Shown: piece by piece, positions 1-9,761 of the stretch
Numbering within the stretch: the stretch's first letter is position 1
Layout: each line of letters starts with the position of its first letter
From: Aminobacter sp039907765
Lineage (GTDB): Bacteria; Pseudomonadota; Alphaproteobacteria; Rhizobiales; Rhizobiaceae
Assembly: GCF_039907765.1 (NCBI RefSeq)
Contig: NZ_JARDJI010000004.1
Location: 228,158-292,157 of the forward strand
DNA: 64,000 nt
Direction of reading: 5' to 3'
The notes under the pieces: model-generated
Database searches by the model: none
Told to the model about the DNA's origin: nothing
Seen by the model: the letters and a program-made list of their open reading frames with translations, nothing else
Translations under genes and position numbers: made by a program

Positions 1-2
1 AG

Positions 3-455
3 TTCCCCAGCGGTTCGGCGACGCTGGACAAGTGGGCCTCGCTCGGCGTCGAGCGCGCCAACGGCAAGGCGTTCAGGCGCGGCTCGGATGTCGCGACGCT
101 GAAGGTGCCGGACGGCCGCCAGGGGCCGGCCTTCCTGATGACCAAGAACTTCCAGGTGATCAAGCGCTACAACAACGCCGATAAATACGCCCTCGCGGTC
201 GGCCTGCTTGCCGACGAGATCGCCGGATATGGCGGGCTGGTGCAGGACTGGAGCCGCCCGTTCACCAAGCTGTCCTTCGCCGAAAAGCAGGAACTGCAGC
301 AGCGGCTGTCGGAGAGCGGCTATTACGACGGCAAGGCCGACGGCAAGATCGGCGAAGGCTCGCGCTCGGCCATCAAGGCGTTCCAGGCGCAGCTGGGCTT
401 GACGCAGGACGGCCATCCGAGCATGGAAGTGCTCAAGAAGCTGCGGCAGAATTAG
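3..455 (+). CDS. Lytic murein transglycosylase, C-terminal part (5' end outside window)
   Basis: The frame is open from base 3 and stops at 453-455, giving the last 150 residues of a larger protein. The first part (PSGSATLDKWASLGV, KVPDGRQGPAFLMTKNFQVI, YNNADKYALAVGLLADEI) matches the end of the catalytic domain of MltB-type (SLT_2) transglycosylases, which cleave peptidoglycan glycan strands to 1,6-anhydro products in the periplasm. The last 60 residues (ELQQRLSESGYYDGKADGKI, SRSAIKAFQAQLGL) are a PG_binding_1 domain. This catalytic-then-binding order is normal for rhizobial homologues. The following gene starts 16 bases downstream on the same strand and is probably co-transcribed. Confidence 0.9.
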   Translation, partial: FPSGSATLDKWASLGVERANGKAFRRGSDVATLKVPDGRQGPAFLMTKNFQVIKRYNNADKYALAVGLLADEIAGYGGLVQDWSRPFTKLSFAEKQELQQRLSESGYYDGKADGKIGEGSRSAIKAFQAQLGLTQDGHPSMEVLKKLRQN

Positions 456-471
456 CCAGCGGAGGTTGTGC

Positions 472-1704
472 TTGGCATCGACGCGTCGCCCGAACACCAT
501 CGTTCTGCGCCTGACGATGCCTGCGGTCGCGGTGGCGGTCGCGCTGACCGCCATGACCGCGCCCTCCCCGGCCTTCGCCCAGGAGGGCATATTGCGGCGC
601 TGGTCGCTGCGTGACCTTTTCCTGCCGCGCCGCGAGCCGCGCATCGACCCCTACATCTACGAGGAACCGCAGGTCAGGCCTCGGAAAACCATCCGCAAGG
701 CGCCGCGCAAGCCCAAGGCGGCTGCAGTGAGCAAGCCGGCCGAACCGGCCGTGCCGGTGGTGGAGAAGCTGCCCGACGCGCGTGTCGTGCTGGTGATCGG
801 CGACTTCCTCGGCGCCGGCATCGCCGAGGGGCTGAGCACCGTCTTCGCCGAGAACGCCAAGATCCGCATCGTCGACAAGACCAGCGGTTCGTCCGGCTTC
901 GTCCGCGACGACTACTACAACTGGCCGGAGAAAGCCCAGGAGCTGATCGCCCAGGAGAAGCCGGCCGTCGTCGTGGTCATGCTCGGCTCCAACGACCGCC
1001 AGCAGATGCGGGTCGGCGAAAACCGCGAACCGGCGATGAGCCCGGCCTGGATGAAGGAATACACGGCGCGCGCCGAGCAGTTCGCAAAGACGCTGAGCGA
1101 CACCAAGGTACCGTTCCTCTGGATCGGCATGCCGGCATTCAAGTCGTCGAAGATGAGCACCGACATGCTCGCCTTCAACGACATCTACAGGACCGTGACG
1201 GAAGCCTCCGGCAAGGAGTTCGTCGATGTCTGGGACGGTTTCGTCGACGAGAACGGCGCCTTCGTCACCTCCGGCCCCGACATCAACGGCCAGCCGGTGC
1301 GCCTGCGCTCGGACGACGGCATCAACGTCACCCGCGCCGGCAAGCGCAAGCTCGCCTTCTATGCCGAAAAGCCGCTGAACAAGCTTTTGGGCATTACCCC
1401 GCAGGGCACCGAGGTCGCGGTGCCGGCGAGCCTGCCGCAGGCAACGCCGGGCGAACTCAACGTGCCGGTCAACATCGACCGGACCGTGCCGGTGTCGCTC
1501 TCCGACCCCGAGCTCGACGGCGGCACGGAACTGATGGGCGGACAGGCGGCGGCCCCGGGCGATCCGAATTCGCCGGGCGGGAAGCTGGTGGTGCAGGGCG
1601 TCGCCCCGGCGGCACCGCCTGGCCGTGCCGACGATTTCTCCTGGCCGCCGAAGAAGCTGCCGGTATCGCCGGGCAGCGAGACGACGACCGCGATCAAGCG
1701 GTAA
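472..1704 (+). CDS. DUF459 / SGNH-fold secreted protein with altered catalytic motifs
   Basis: 410 residues from TTG 472, chosen because GGAGG at 461-465 lies 6 bases upstream; TTG 466 would abut it. An N-terminal signal peptide ends near SPAFAQ, followed by a basic, proline-rich linker (residues about 45-95). An SGNH-hydrolase fold of the DUF459 family follows. Block III (VMLGSNDRQQM) is intact. Block I reads IGDFLGAG where hydrolases have GDS, and block V reads DDGINVTRAG where a catalytic His is expected, so both Ser and His of the usual catalytic set appear replaced (about residues 112 and 285). It is probably a periplasmic, cell-wall-associated protein given the transglycosylase just upstream. 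Activity is uncertain. Confidence 0.8.
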   Translation: MASTRRPNTIVLRLTMPAVAVAVALTAMTAPSPAFAQEGILRRWSLRDLFLPRREPRIDPYIYEEPQVRPRKTIRKAPRKPKAAAVSKPAEPAVPVVEKLPDARVVLVIGDFLGAGIAEGLSTVFAENAKIRIVDKTSGSSGFVRDDYYNWPEKAQELIAQEKPAVVVVMLGSNDRQQMRVGENREPAMSPAWMKEYTARAEQFAKTLSDTKVPFLWIGMPAFKSSKMSTDMLAFNDIYRTVTEASGKEFVDVWDGFVDENGAFVTSGPDINGQPVRLRSDDGINVTRAGKRKLAFYAEKPLNKLLGITPQGTEVAVPASLPQATPGELNVPVNIDRTVPVSLSDPELDGGTELMGGQAAAPGDPNSPGGKLVVQGVAPAAPPGRADDFSWPPKKLPVSPGSETTTAIKR

Positions 1705-1753
1705 CCGTCGTTCGGGGCTCGCCGAGAAGGTGTCCAGGCCAGACGAAGGCTCG

Positions 1754-1841
1754 AACCCTCATGGTGAGCCTGTCGAACCACGAGGGCGCCAGACTTTGCT
1801 TGCCCAAAAACCCGTGGTTCGACAGGCTCACCATGAGGGTT
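1754..1841. repeat. Perfect 29-bp inverted repeat between convergent genes
   Basis: Arms at 1754-1782 and 1813-1841 are exact reverse complements over 29 bases, with a 30-base loop. The core word is CATGGTGAGCCTGTCGAACC. It lies between the converging DUF459 gene and gltD and has no long T-run, so it is a dispersed intergenic palindrome that may also end transcription or stabilise 3' ends. From memory, very similar palindromes are scattered through alphaproteobacterial genomes. Confidence 0.85.
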
Positions 1842-1911
1842 TTGGGGGAGCCCCGGGCTTCGTATCATAGACGTCAGCGGGCGAGCCTCGAAGGACGCGC
1901 CCGCGTCGTCG

Positions 1912-3366
1912 TCACCGCGGCAGCACCGTCGAGCCCATCAGCGCCGCGTCGATGGCATGCGCGGCCTGGCGGCCTTCGCGGATCGCCCAGACCACCAGCG
2001 ACTGGCCGCGGCGCACGTCGCCGGCGACGTAGAGCTTGTCGATGTTGGTCCTGTAGTCCTGCTCGTTGGCCGCGACGTTGGACGAGCGGCGCGCGTCGGT
2101 GGTGATCTCGAGCTTGCCTTCGAGCTCCTTGGTGACGCCGCCGGCGATCGGGCCGGCGAAGCCGATGGCGATGAAGGCGAGGTCGGCGCGGATGACGAAA
2201 TCCGTGCCCGGGATCGGCTTGCGCTTCTCGTCGACCTCGCAGCACTTCACGCCGGTCAGCTGGCCTTCCTCGCCGATGAACTCGAGCGTCGCCACCTGGA
2301 ACTCGCGTTGCGCGCCCTCGGCCTGCGACGACGAGGTGCGCATCTTGGTCGCCCAGTAGGGCCAGACGGAGAGCTTGTTCTCCTTCTCCGGCGGCTGCGG
2401 GCGGATGTCGAGCTGGGTGACGCGCACCGCCCCCTGGCGGAACGCCGTGCCGACGCAGTCGGAAGCGGTGTCGCCGCCGCCGACGACGACGACGTGCTGG
2501 CCGCCGGCGACGATCGGCTCGGACGGCCAGGCGACCGACTGGATGTCCTCGCCGCCGAGGCGCTTGTTCTGCTGCACGAGGTAGGGCATCGCGTCGTGCA
2601 CGCCCTCGAGGTCGGCGCCGGGAATGCCCGCGGGGCGCGGGGTTTCCGAACCGCCGGTGTAGAGCACGGCGTCGAACTCGGCCAAGAGCTCGGACACCTT
2701 CTTGTCGACGCCGACATTCACGCCGCAGTGGAAGGTCACGCCCTCGCCCGCCATCTGCTCGACGCGGCGGTCGATAAAGTGCTTCTCCATCTTGAAGTCC
2801 GGGATGCCGAAGCGCAGCAGGCCGCCGGGACGGCTCTCGCGCTCGTAGACATGGACCTCGTGGCCGGCGCGGCCGAGCTGCTGGGCAGCCGCCATGCCCG
2901 CCGGGCCGGAACCGATGATGGCCACCTTCTTGCCGGTCTTCTTTTCCGGCGGATAGGGACGGATGTAGCCGCCCTCATAGGCCTTGTCGGCGATCGCCTG
3001 CTCGACGGTCTTGATGGCGACCGGGATGTCCTCGAGGTTCAGCGTGCAGGCTTCCTCGCAGGGCGCGGGGCAGATGCGGCCGGTGAACTCCGGGAAGTTG
3101 TTGGTCGAATGCAGGTTGCGGATCGCGCTGTCCCAGTCGCCGTTGTAGACCAGATCGTTCCAGTCCGGGATCTGGTTGTGGACCGGGCAGCCCGTCGGCC
3201 CGTGGCAGAACGGGATGCCGCAATCCATGCAGCGCGCCGCCTGCTTTTCCACTTCCTTGTCCGACATCGGCAGCGTGAATTCGCGGAAATGCCGGATGCG
3301 GTCGGAAGCCGGCTGGTACTTGTGCACCTGCCGGTCGATCTCGAGAAAACCTGTAACCTTGCCCAT
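1912..3366 (-). CDS. gltD: Glutamate synthase (NADPH) small subunit
   Basis: 484 residues from ATG 3366 (MGKVTGFLEI), the usual GltD N-terminus; a longer frame upstream has no family support. It supplies electrons from NADPH through FAD and iron-sulfur clusters to the large subunit for glutamine plus 2-oxoglutarate to two glutamate. Visible motifs: two 4Fe-4S cysteine clusters near the N-terminus (CMDCGIPFCHGPTGCP and CPAPCEEAC), the FAD-binding GSGPAGMAAAQ with downstream RPGGLLRFGIP, and the NADPH-binding VVVVGGGDTASDC. It lies 115 bases downstream of gltB on the same strand and is almost certainly in one operon with it. Confidence 0.97.
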   Translation of the reverse strand: MGKVTGFLEIDRQVHKYQPASDRIRHFREFTLPMSDKEVEKQAARCMDCGIPFCHGPTGCPVHNQIPDWNDLVYNGDWDSAIRNLHSTNNFPEFTGRICPAPCEEACTLNLEDIPVAIKTVEQAIADKAYEGGYIRPYPPEKKTGKKVAIIGSGPAGMAAAQQLGRAGHEVHVYERESRPGGLLRFGIPDFKMEKHFIDRRVEQMAGEGVTFHCGVNVGVDKKVSELLAEFDAVLYTGGSETPRPAGIPGADLEGVHDAMPYLVQQNKRLGGEDIQSVAWPSEPIVAGGQHVVVVGGGDTASDCVGTAFRQGAVRVTQLDIRPQPPEKENKLSVWPYWATKMRTSSSQAEGAQREFQVATLEFIGEEGQLTGVKCCEVDEKRKPIPGTDFVIRADLAFIAIGFAGPIAGGVTKELEGKLEITTDARRSSNVAANEQDYRTNIDKLYVAGDVRRGQSLVVWAIREGRQAAHAIDAALMGSTVLPR

Positions 3367-3481
3367 CGTAACTCTCGTCGGTCGTGCCCGGCGTCTCGGC
3401 GCGGGCGTAGAATTCCACCACTTCAAATGAAGCATGCGATGGCGGGCGCCCGCAGGCACCCCGCCGGCCGGATGGTCGCGG

Positions 3482-6400
3482 CTATTCGGCCGCGACGTTC
3501 ATCCTCATGCGCTCCATCTCGATCAGCGCGCGGCGGTATTCCACCGGCATGACCTTGCGGAATTTGGGTCGGTAGCTCGCCCAGTCGTCCAGGATTTGCT
3601 TGGCGCGGGTCGAACCGGTGTAGTGCATGTGGTTCGAAATCAGCTGCACCAGGCGCTCCTCGTCGTGGCGGGTCATGTCGCCCGACACGTCGACGCGGCC
3701 CTTGTGGGCGATGTCGCCGCCGTGATGGTGCAGCTTCTCCAGCATGTCGTCCTCTTCGGGGACCGGCTCGAGCTCGACCATCGCCATGTTGCAGCGTTCG
3801 GCGAAATCGCCCTCCTCGTCGAGCACGTAGGCGACGCCGCCCGACATGCCCGCCGCGAAGTTGCGGCCGGTCTTGCCGATGACCACCACGACGCCGCCCG
3901 TCATGTACTCGCAGCCGTGGTCGCCCACGCCCTCGACGACGGTGACCGCACCCGAGTTGCGCACGGCGAAGCGTTCGCCGGCCACGCCGCGGAAGTAGCA
4001 CTCGCCCTCGATGGCGCCGTAGAGCACGGTGTTGCCGACGATGATCGAATCCTCGGCGACGATCTTGCTGCCCTCGGGCGGGCGGATGACGATGCGGCCG
4101 CCCGACAGGCCCTTGGCGACATAGTCGTTGCCGTCGCCGACCAGCTCGAAGGTCACGCCCCGCGTCAGGAAGGCGCCGAAGGACTGGCCGGCGGTGCCGG
4201 TCAGCTTCACCGAGATGGTGTCCTCGCGCAGGCCCTTGTGCTTGAAGCGCTTGGCCACCTCGCCCGACAGCATCGCACCGGCGGAGCGGTCGACGTTGCG
4301 GATGGTCGTCTCGATCTTCACCGGCTGGCGCGCTTCGAGTGCCGACTTCGCTTCCGCGATCAGCTTGCGGTCGAGCACGTCGTCGATCGGGTGCTTCTGG
4401 CGTTCGGTCCAGTGCGTCGCCGAAGCAGGCGCATCCGGCTTGTAGAACACCTTGGAGAAGTCCAGCCCGCGCGACTTCCAGTGGTTGATCAGCTCGCGCT
4501 TCTCCAGGAGGTCGCTGTTGCCGATGATCTGGTCGAGATGGGTGTAGCCCATGCTGGCCAGCAGCTCGCGCACCTCCTCCGCCACGTAGAAGAAGTAGTT
4601 GATGACGTGCTCGGGCGTGCCCTTGAAGCGCTTGCGCAGCACCGGGTCCTGGGTGGCGACGCCAACCGGGCAGGTGTTGAGATGGCACTTGCGCATCATG
4701 ATGCAGCCCGCCGCGATCAGCGGCGCGGTCGAGAAGCCGAACTCGTCGGCGCCCAAGAGCGCGCCGATGACGACGTCGCGGCCCGTGCGCAGGCCGCCGT
4801 CGACCTGGAGCGCGACGCGCGAACGCAGGCCGTTCAGCACCAGCGTCTGGTGCGTCTCGGCGAGGCCCATCTCCCACGGGCTGCCGGCATGCTTGAGCGA
4901 GGTGAGCGGCGAAGCGCCCGTGCCGCCGTCGTAGCCGGAGATCGTGATGTGGTCGGCGCGCGCCTTGGCGACACCGGCCGCGACCGTGCCGACGCCCACT
5001 TCCGACACCAGCTTGACCGACACGTCGGCCGCCGGGTTGACGTTCTTCAGGTCGTAGATCAGCTGTGCCAGATCTTCGATCGAATAGATGTCATGGTGCG
5101 GCGGCGGCGAGATCAGGCCCACGCCCTGCGTCGAGTGGCGGGTCTTGGCGATCGTCGCGTCGACCTTGTGGCCGGGCAGCTGGCCGCCCTCGCCGGGCTT
5201 GGCGCCCTGCGCCACCTTGATCTGCATCATGTCGGAGTTGACCAGGTACTCGGTCGTGACCCCGAAGCGGCCCGAGGCCACCTGCTTGATCGCCGAACGC
5301 TCCGGGTTCGCCGAACCGTCGGGCAGCGGCAGGTAGCGGTCCGGCTCCTCGCCGCCCTCGCCCGTGTTCGACTTGCCGCCGATCCGGTTCATGGCGACGG
5401 CCAGCGTCGAATGCGCCTCGCGGCTGATCGAACCGAAGGACATGGCACCGGTCGAGAAGCGCTTGACGATCTCGGCCGCCGGCATCACGTCGTCGATCGA
5501 GACCGGCTTGCGGCCGCCCTCTTCCGCCGACCTGATGTGGAACATGCCGCGAATCTGCTGGGCACGTGCCGTCTCGCTGTCGATCTGGGCGGAGAACTCC
5601 TTGAAGGTCGACCACGAGCCCTGGCGCACGGCGTGCTGCAGCGAGGCGACCGCGTCCGGCGTCCACATATGGGCTTCGCCGCGCATGCGGTACATGTACT
5701 CGCCGCCGACGTCGAGCGCGTTGCGCAGCACCGGGTCCTCGCCGAAGGCCGAGGTATGGCGCGCCACGGTCTCGCCCGAGACCTCGTCCAGGCCGACGCC
5801 CTCGATGTTGGTCGCGGTCCCCGTGAAGTACTTCTCGACGAAATCGGTCTTCAGGCCGATGGCGTCGAAGATCTGGGCGCCGCAGTAGGACTGGTAGGTC
5901 GAGATGCCCATCTTGGACATGACCTTGAGGATGCCCTTGCCGATCGACTTGATGTAGCGGCCGACGACTTCGGAGCCGTCGATTTCCGGCGGGAACTCGC
6001 CGCGCTTGTGCATGTCGGTCAGCGTGTCGAACGCCAGATACGGGTTGATCGCCTCGGCGCCGTAGCCGGCCAGGCAGCAGAAATGGTGCACCTCGCGCGG
6101 CTCGCCCGATTCCACGACCAGGCCGACCGAGGTGCGCAGGCCCTTGCGGACCAGGTGATGGTGCACGGCGGCCGTCGCCAGAAGCGACGGGATGGCGATG
6201 CGATCCGGGCCGAGCTGGCGGTCGGACAGGATGATGATGTTGTAGCGGCCGGCAACCGCTGCTTCCGCACGTTCGCACAGGCGCTCGATCGCACCCTGCA
6301 TGCCGGCAGCGCCCTCGCTGGCGGCATAGGTGACGTCGATCGTCTTGGTGTCGAAGCTCTCCTCGGTGTGGCCGATGGAGCGGATCTTCTCCAGGTCGGC

Positions 6401-8212
6401 GTTGGTGAGGATCGGCTGGCGTGCCTCGAGCCGCTTGCGCCTGGAGGTGCCGACGAGGTCGAGGATGTTCGGACGCGGGCCGATGAACGACACCAGGCTC
6501 ATCACCAGCTCCTCGCGGATCGGATCGATCGGCGGGTTGGTAACCTGGGCGAAGTTCTGCTTGAAGTAGGTGTAGAGCAGCTTCGACTTGTCCGACATCG
6601 CCGAGATCGGCGTGTCGGTGCCCATCGAGCCCACCGCTTCCTGGCCCGTCGTCGCCATCGGCGACATCAGCAGCTTGGTGTCTTCCTGCGTGTAGCCGAA
6701 GGCCTGCTGGCGATCGAGCAGCGACACGTCCTTGCGCAGCGCGCGCGGCTCGACCGGCTTCAGCTCCTCGAGGATCAGCTGGGTGTTCGCCAGCCACTTC
6801 TTGTAGGGGTGCTTGGCGGCGATCTCGGACTTGATCTCCTCGTCCGAGATGATGCGGCCCTCGACCAGGTCGATCAGCAGCATCTTGCCCGGCTGCAGGC
6901 GCCACTTCCTGACGATGCTCTTCTCGTCGACCGGCAGCACGCCGGCTTCAGAGGCCAGGATCACCCGGTCGTCGTCGGTGACGATGTAGCGGGCCGGACG
7001 CAGTCCGTTGCGGTCGAGCGTGGCACCGATCTGGCGGCCGTCGGTGAAGCACACCGCCGCCGGGCCGTCCCACGGCTCCATCAGCGCCGCATGGTACTCG
7101 TAGAAGGCCTTGCGGTCGGCATCCATCGACTTGTTGCCGGCCCAGGCTTCCGGGATCAGCATCATCATGGCGTGCGCCAGCTTGTAGCCGCCCTGGAACA
7201 GGAACTCGAGCGCGTTGTCGAAGCAGGCCGTGTCCGACTGGCCCTCATAGGAGATCGGCCAGAGCTTGGAGATGTTGTTGCCGAACAGCTCGCTGTCGAC
7301 CGACGCCTGGCGGGCCGCCATCCAGTTGTTGTTGCCGCGCACCGTGTTGATCTCGCCGTTATGGGCGACCATGCGGTAGGGATGCGCCAGCTTCCACGAC
7401 GGGAAGGTGTTGGTCGAGAAGCGCTGGTGGACCAGGATCAGCGCCGTCTCGAAGCGCGGATCGCCGAGGTCCCTGTAATAGGCGCCGACCTGGTTGGCCA
7501 GGAACATGCCCTTGTAGACGATGGTGCGCGCCGACAGCGACACGCAATAGGCGCCGACGTCCTTGTTGTTGTTCTCGGCATAGATGCGGCCGGAGATCAC
7601 CTTGCGCAGCAGATAGAGGCGGGCCTCGTATTCCTCGTCGTCCTCGATGTCGGGCGTGCGGCCGATGAACACCTGGCGGTGGTAAGGCTCGGCGGCCACG
7701 ATCTCGGGCGCCTTGGACAGCGAGGCGTTGTCGACCGGCACGTCGCGGAAGCCGATCAGCGGCAAGCCTTCCGACTGCGCCGACTCGCGGATGATCTCGT
7801 CGATATGGTCGCGCATCGCCGCATCCTGCGGCATGAACCAGTGGCCGACGCCGTACTGGCCGGGCGCCGGCAGCTCGATGCCCTGCTTGGCCATCTCCTC
7901 GCGGAAGAAGGTATCGGGGATCTGCACCAGCACGCCGGCGCCGTCGCCGACCAGCGGGTCGGCGCCCACCGCGCCGCGATGCGTCAGGTTCTCGAGCATG
8001 AAGAGCCCGTCCTTGACGATCTGGTGCGACTTGATGCCCTTCATCTGGGCGATGAAGCCGACGCCGCAGGCGTCGTGCTCGTTGCGCGGATCGTAGAGGC
8101 CATGCGCTGCATAGCCGGTGGTGGTTCGGAGATGATCGGTTTTGTTGTTGGCCGCTTTCGTCTGCGCGGCCGGCACAAAACCCGTCGTCACAGATGGCGT
8201 CAACTCCGTCAT
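3482..8212 (-). CDS. gltB: Glutamate synthase (NADPH) large subunit
   Basis: 1576 residues from ATG 8212, preceded by a purine-rich GGAGAGAGAG; normal size for bacterial GltB. The N-terminal amidotransferase nucleophile is Cys49 in NEHDACGVGF, so a 48-residue propeptide is expected to be removed. The central and FMN-binding synthase domains follow (GGTGASPLTSLKHAG, LQVDGGLRTGRDV), with the 3Fe-4S cysteines in CIMMRKCHLNTCPVG, and a C-terminal beta-helix (FELVGDGNDYVAKGLSGG). It makes glutamate from glutamine and 2-oxoglutarate in the cytoplasm, with gltD just downstream. Confidence 0.98.
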   Translation of the reverse strand: MTELTPSVTTGFVPAAQTKAANNKTDHLRTTTGYAAHGLYDPRNEHDACGVGFIAQMKGIKSHQIVKDGLFMLENLTHRGAVGADPLVGDGAGVLVQIPDTFFREEMAKQGIELPAPGQYGVGHWFMPQDAAMRDHIDEIIRESAQSEGLPLIGFRDVPVDNASLSKAPEIVAAEPYHRQVFIGRTPDIEDDEEYEARLYLLRKVISGRIYAENNNKDVGAYCVSLSARTIVYKGMFLANQVGAYYRDLGDPRFETALILVHQRFSTNTFPSWKLAHPYRMVAHNGEINTVRGNNNWMAARQASVDSELFGNNISKLWPISYEGQSDTACFDNALEFLFQGGYKLAHAMMMLIPEAWAGNKSMDADRKAFYEYHAALMEPWDGPAAVCFTDGRQIGATLDRNGLRPARYIVTDDDRVILASEAGVLPVDEKSIVRKWRLQPGKMLLIDLVEGRIISDEEIKSEIAAKHPYKKWLANTQLILEELKPVEPRALRKDVSLLDRQQAFGYTQEDTKLLMSPMATTGQEAVGSMGTDTPISAMSDKSKLLYTYFKQNFAQVTNPPIDPIREELVMSLVSFIGPRPNILDLVGTSRRKRLEARQPILTNADLEKIRSIGHTEESFDTKTIDVTYAASEGAAGMQGAIERLCERAEAAVAGRYNIIILSDRQLGPDRIAIPSLLATAAVHHHLVRKGLRTSVGLVVESGEPREVHHFCCLAGYGAEAINPYLAFDTLTDMHKRGEFPPEIDGSEVVGRYIKSIGKGILKVMSKMGISTYQSYCGAQIFDAIGLKTDFVEKYFTGTATNIEGVGLDEVSGETVARHTSAFGEDPVLRNALDVGGEYMYRMRGEAHMWTPDAVASLQHAVRQGSWSTFKEFSAQIDSETARAQQIRGMFHIRSAEEGGRKPVSIDDVMPAAEIVKRFSTGAMSFGSISREAHSTLAVAMNRIGGKSNTGEGGEEPDRYLPLPDGSANPERSAIKQVASGRFGVTTEYLVNSDMMQIKVAQGAKPGEGGQLPGHKVDATIAKTRHSTQGVGLISPPPHHDIYSIEDLAQLIYDLKNVNPAADVSVKLVSEVGVGTVAAGVAKARADHITISGYDGGTGASPLTSLKHAGSPWEMGLAETHQTLVLNGLRSRVALQVDGGLRTGRDVVIGALLGADEFGFSTAPLIAAGCIMMRKCHLNTCPVGVATQDPVLRKRFKGTPEHVINYFFYVAEEVRELLASMGYTHLDQIIGNSDLLEKRELINHWKSRGLDFSKVFYKPDAPASATHWTERQKHPIDDVLDRKLIAEAKSALEARQPVKIETTIRNVDRSAGAMLSGEVAKRFKHKGLREDTISVKLTGTAGQSFGAFLTRGVTFELVGDGNDYVAKGLSGGRIVIRPPEGSKIVAEDSIIVGNTVLYGAIEGECYFRGVAGERFAVRNSGAVTVVEGVGDHGCEYMTGGVVVVIGKTGRNFAAGMSGGVAYVLDEEGDFAERCNMAMVELEPVPEEDDMLEKLHHHGGDIAHKGRVDVSGDMTRHDEERLVQLISNHMHYTGSTRAKQILDDWASYRPKFRKVMPVEYRRALIEMERMRMNVAAE

Positions 8213-8702
8213 CGTCTCTCTCTCCATTCCGGCCCGATCCGGGCATTTCGCTTTGGGACGGCTACGTGCCGGTCCGCTCACCTTTTGATATGCTTCGATA
8301 TGCTTGCGGCGCAGTGCCGTTGGCCGGCACCGAACCGCCAGTCGGGGCGACAGAGCGGAAAGGCTCCGCTTCGGCCACTGACCCCTGCTCGCGGCGGCAG
8401 ACGGACGTGGCGTCATCATACGCCAAATCCGTTCCGCTTTGGGCAGATAAATAAGACAGCACTACTGTCCTAAATTTCGTATGACAGAATTCTTGAATAC
8501 GCACAAGACCGATTCACGAATTTTCCGCGCCGCCAGAGACAGAAAATTACAACGGACGCGCATGCCGCGTAATTTTTGAACACCCGGTCAAGTCCGCTTT
8601 TTCCGCTGCCACAATCGATTTCACCGCATCGGACTTGATGCAGGCGGTCAAATCCGCTCTAGCTCAGGACACTCTCCCAAAGCCAGGTTACGGACGGACG
8701 AC
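8213..8702. other. gltB leader / intergenic region, no gene seen
   Basis: 490 bases between the divergent gltB and threonine aldolase genes. Base composition becomes AT-richer from about 8440 to 8600. A short inverted repeat GACAG-5 nt-CTGTC lies at 8455-8469 and could be an operator, but this is weak. Short open frames here lack ribosome sites or recognisable protein features. The gltB promoter is presumably in the AT-richer part; I cannot place it with confidence. Confidence 0.5.
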
Positions 8703-9761
8703 ATGTTTTTCGCATCTGACAACTGGGCCGGCGCCCACCCCAGGATCGCGGAAAGGCTCTCGGTGAGCGCTGCCGGCTTCAGCCGCGCCTATGGCGACGG
8801 CGACCTCGACCGCAAGGTGTACGAGCGCTTCAGCGAGGTCTTCGAGCGCGAGGTCGCGGTCTTCTTCGTGGCGACGGGCACTGCCGCCAACTCGCTTGCG
8901 CTGGCCGCCTACGGCAAGCCGGGCGGCATTTCCTTCGGCCACCGCGAGGCGCACATCATCGAGGACGAGTGCGGTGCGCCCGAGTTCCTCTCCGCCGGGT
9001 CGCGGCTCTTCCCGGTCGACGGCCCGCTCGGCCGCATGGATATCGGCAACCTCGAACGCGCCGTCGGCCGCTTCGCCTCGGAAAACGTCCATGGCGGACG
9101 CCCGGCGGCGATCTCGGTGACCCAGTCGACCGAGGTCGGAACCGTCTATGGCCTCGACGACATCTCGGCCATCTCGGCGATCGCCAAGCGCCACGGCGTG
9201 CCGCTGCACATGGACGGCGCCCGCTTCGCCAACGCACTGGTCTCGCTCGACGTTTCGCCCGCGGAGATGACGTGGAAGCGCGGCGTCGACATCGTCTCCT
9301 TCGGCGGCACCAAGAACGGCTGCTGGTGCGCCGAGGCGATCGTCATGTTCGACCTCGACCGCGCCATGGAAATGCACTTCCTGCGCAAGCGCTCGGCCCA
9401 GCTGTTCTCCAAGTCGCGCTTCATCTCGGCGCAGTTCGACGCCTATTTCGACGCCGGTCTGTGGCTGGAGACGGCCCGCCACGCCAATGCGATGGCGACC
9501 AGGCTGGCCGGCGTGCTCGACGGCTCGAAGGTGGCGCGCCTCGCCTGGCGCCCCGAGGCCAACGAGGTGTTCGCCATCATCGACAGGGCGGCCGCGGCAA
9601 GGGCGCTCGAAGCCGGTGCCGCCTTCTACGACTGGAATGTGCCGGCGACCCTCGCCGGCCAGGTCCGGGGCACCGAAGCGCTCTATCGCTTCGTCACCAG
9701 CTTCGCCACCACCACGGACGAGATCGGCCGCCTCGGCGAGTTGATTTCAGCACTACGTTGA
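8703..9761 (+). CDS. Low-specificity threonine aldolase family (PLP-dependent beta-eliminating lyase)
   Basis: 352 residues from ATG 8703. The fold type I PLP enzyme is recognised by DNWAGAHPRIAERL at the N-terminus, the ATGTAANSLAL cofactor loop, HMDGARFANAL (the PLP-ring Asp) and SFGGTKNG carrying the PLP lysine. The family cleaves L-threonine or L-allo-threonine to glycine and acetaldehyde; exact stereospecificity cannot be read here. The last 9 bases overlap the 3' end of the convergent HEPN-type gene. Confidence 0.9.
   Translation: MFFASDNWAGAHPRIAERLSVSAAGFSRAYGDGDLDRKVYERFSEVFEREVAVFFVATGTAANSLALAAYGKPGGISFGHREAHIIEDECGAPEFLSAGSRLFPVDGPLGRMDIGNLERAVGRFASENVHGGRPAAISVTQSTEVGTVYGLDDISAISAIAKRHGVPLHMDGARFANALVSLDVSPAEMTWKRGVDIVSFGGTKNGCWCAEAIVMFDLDRAMEMHFLRKRSAQLFSKSRFISAQFDAYFDAGLWLETARHANAMATRLAGVLDGSKVARLAWRPEANEVFAIIDRAAAARALEAGAAFYDWNVPATLAGQVRGTEALYRFVTSFATTTDEIGRLGELISALR

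Noticed and set aside
3434..8473. 1679-codon open frame antisense to gltB
   Set aside because: A shadow of codon bias in high-GC DNA: composition is Arg/Ala/Leu/Asp-rich without domains, and gltB on the other strand is unmistakable.
8262..8504. 80-codon minus-strand open frame in the gltB leader
   Set aside because: No ribosome site, no family features, and overlaps the probable promoter region.
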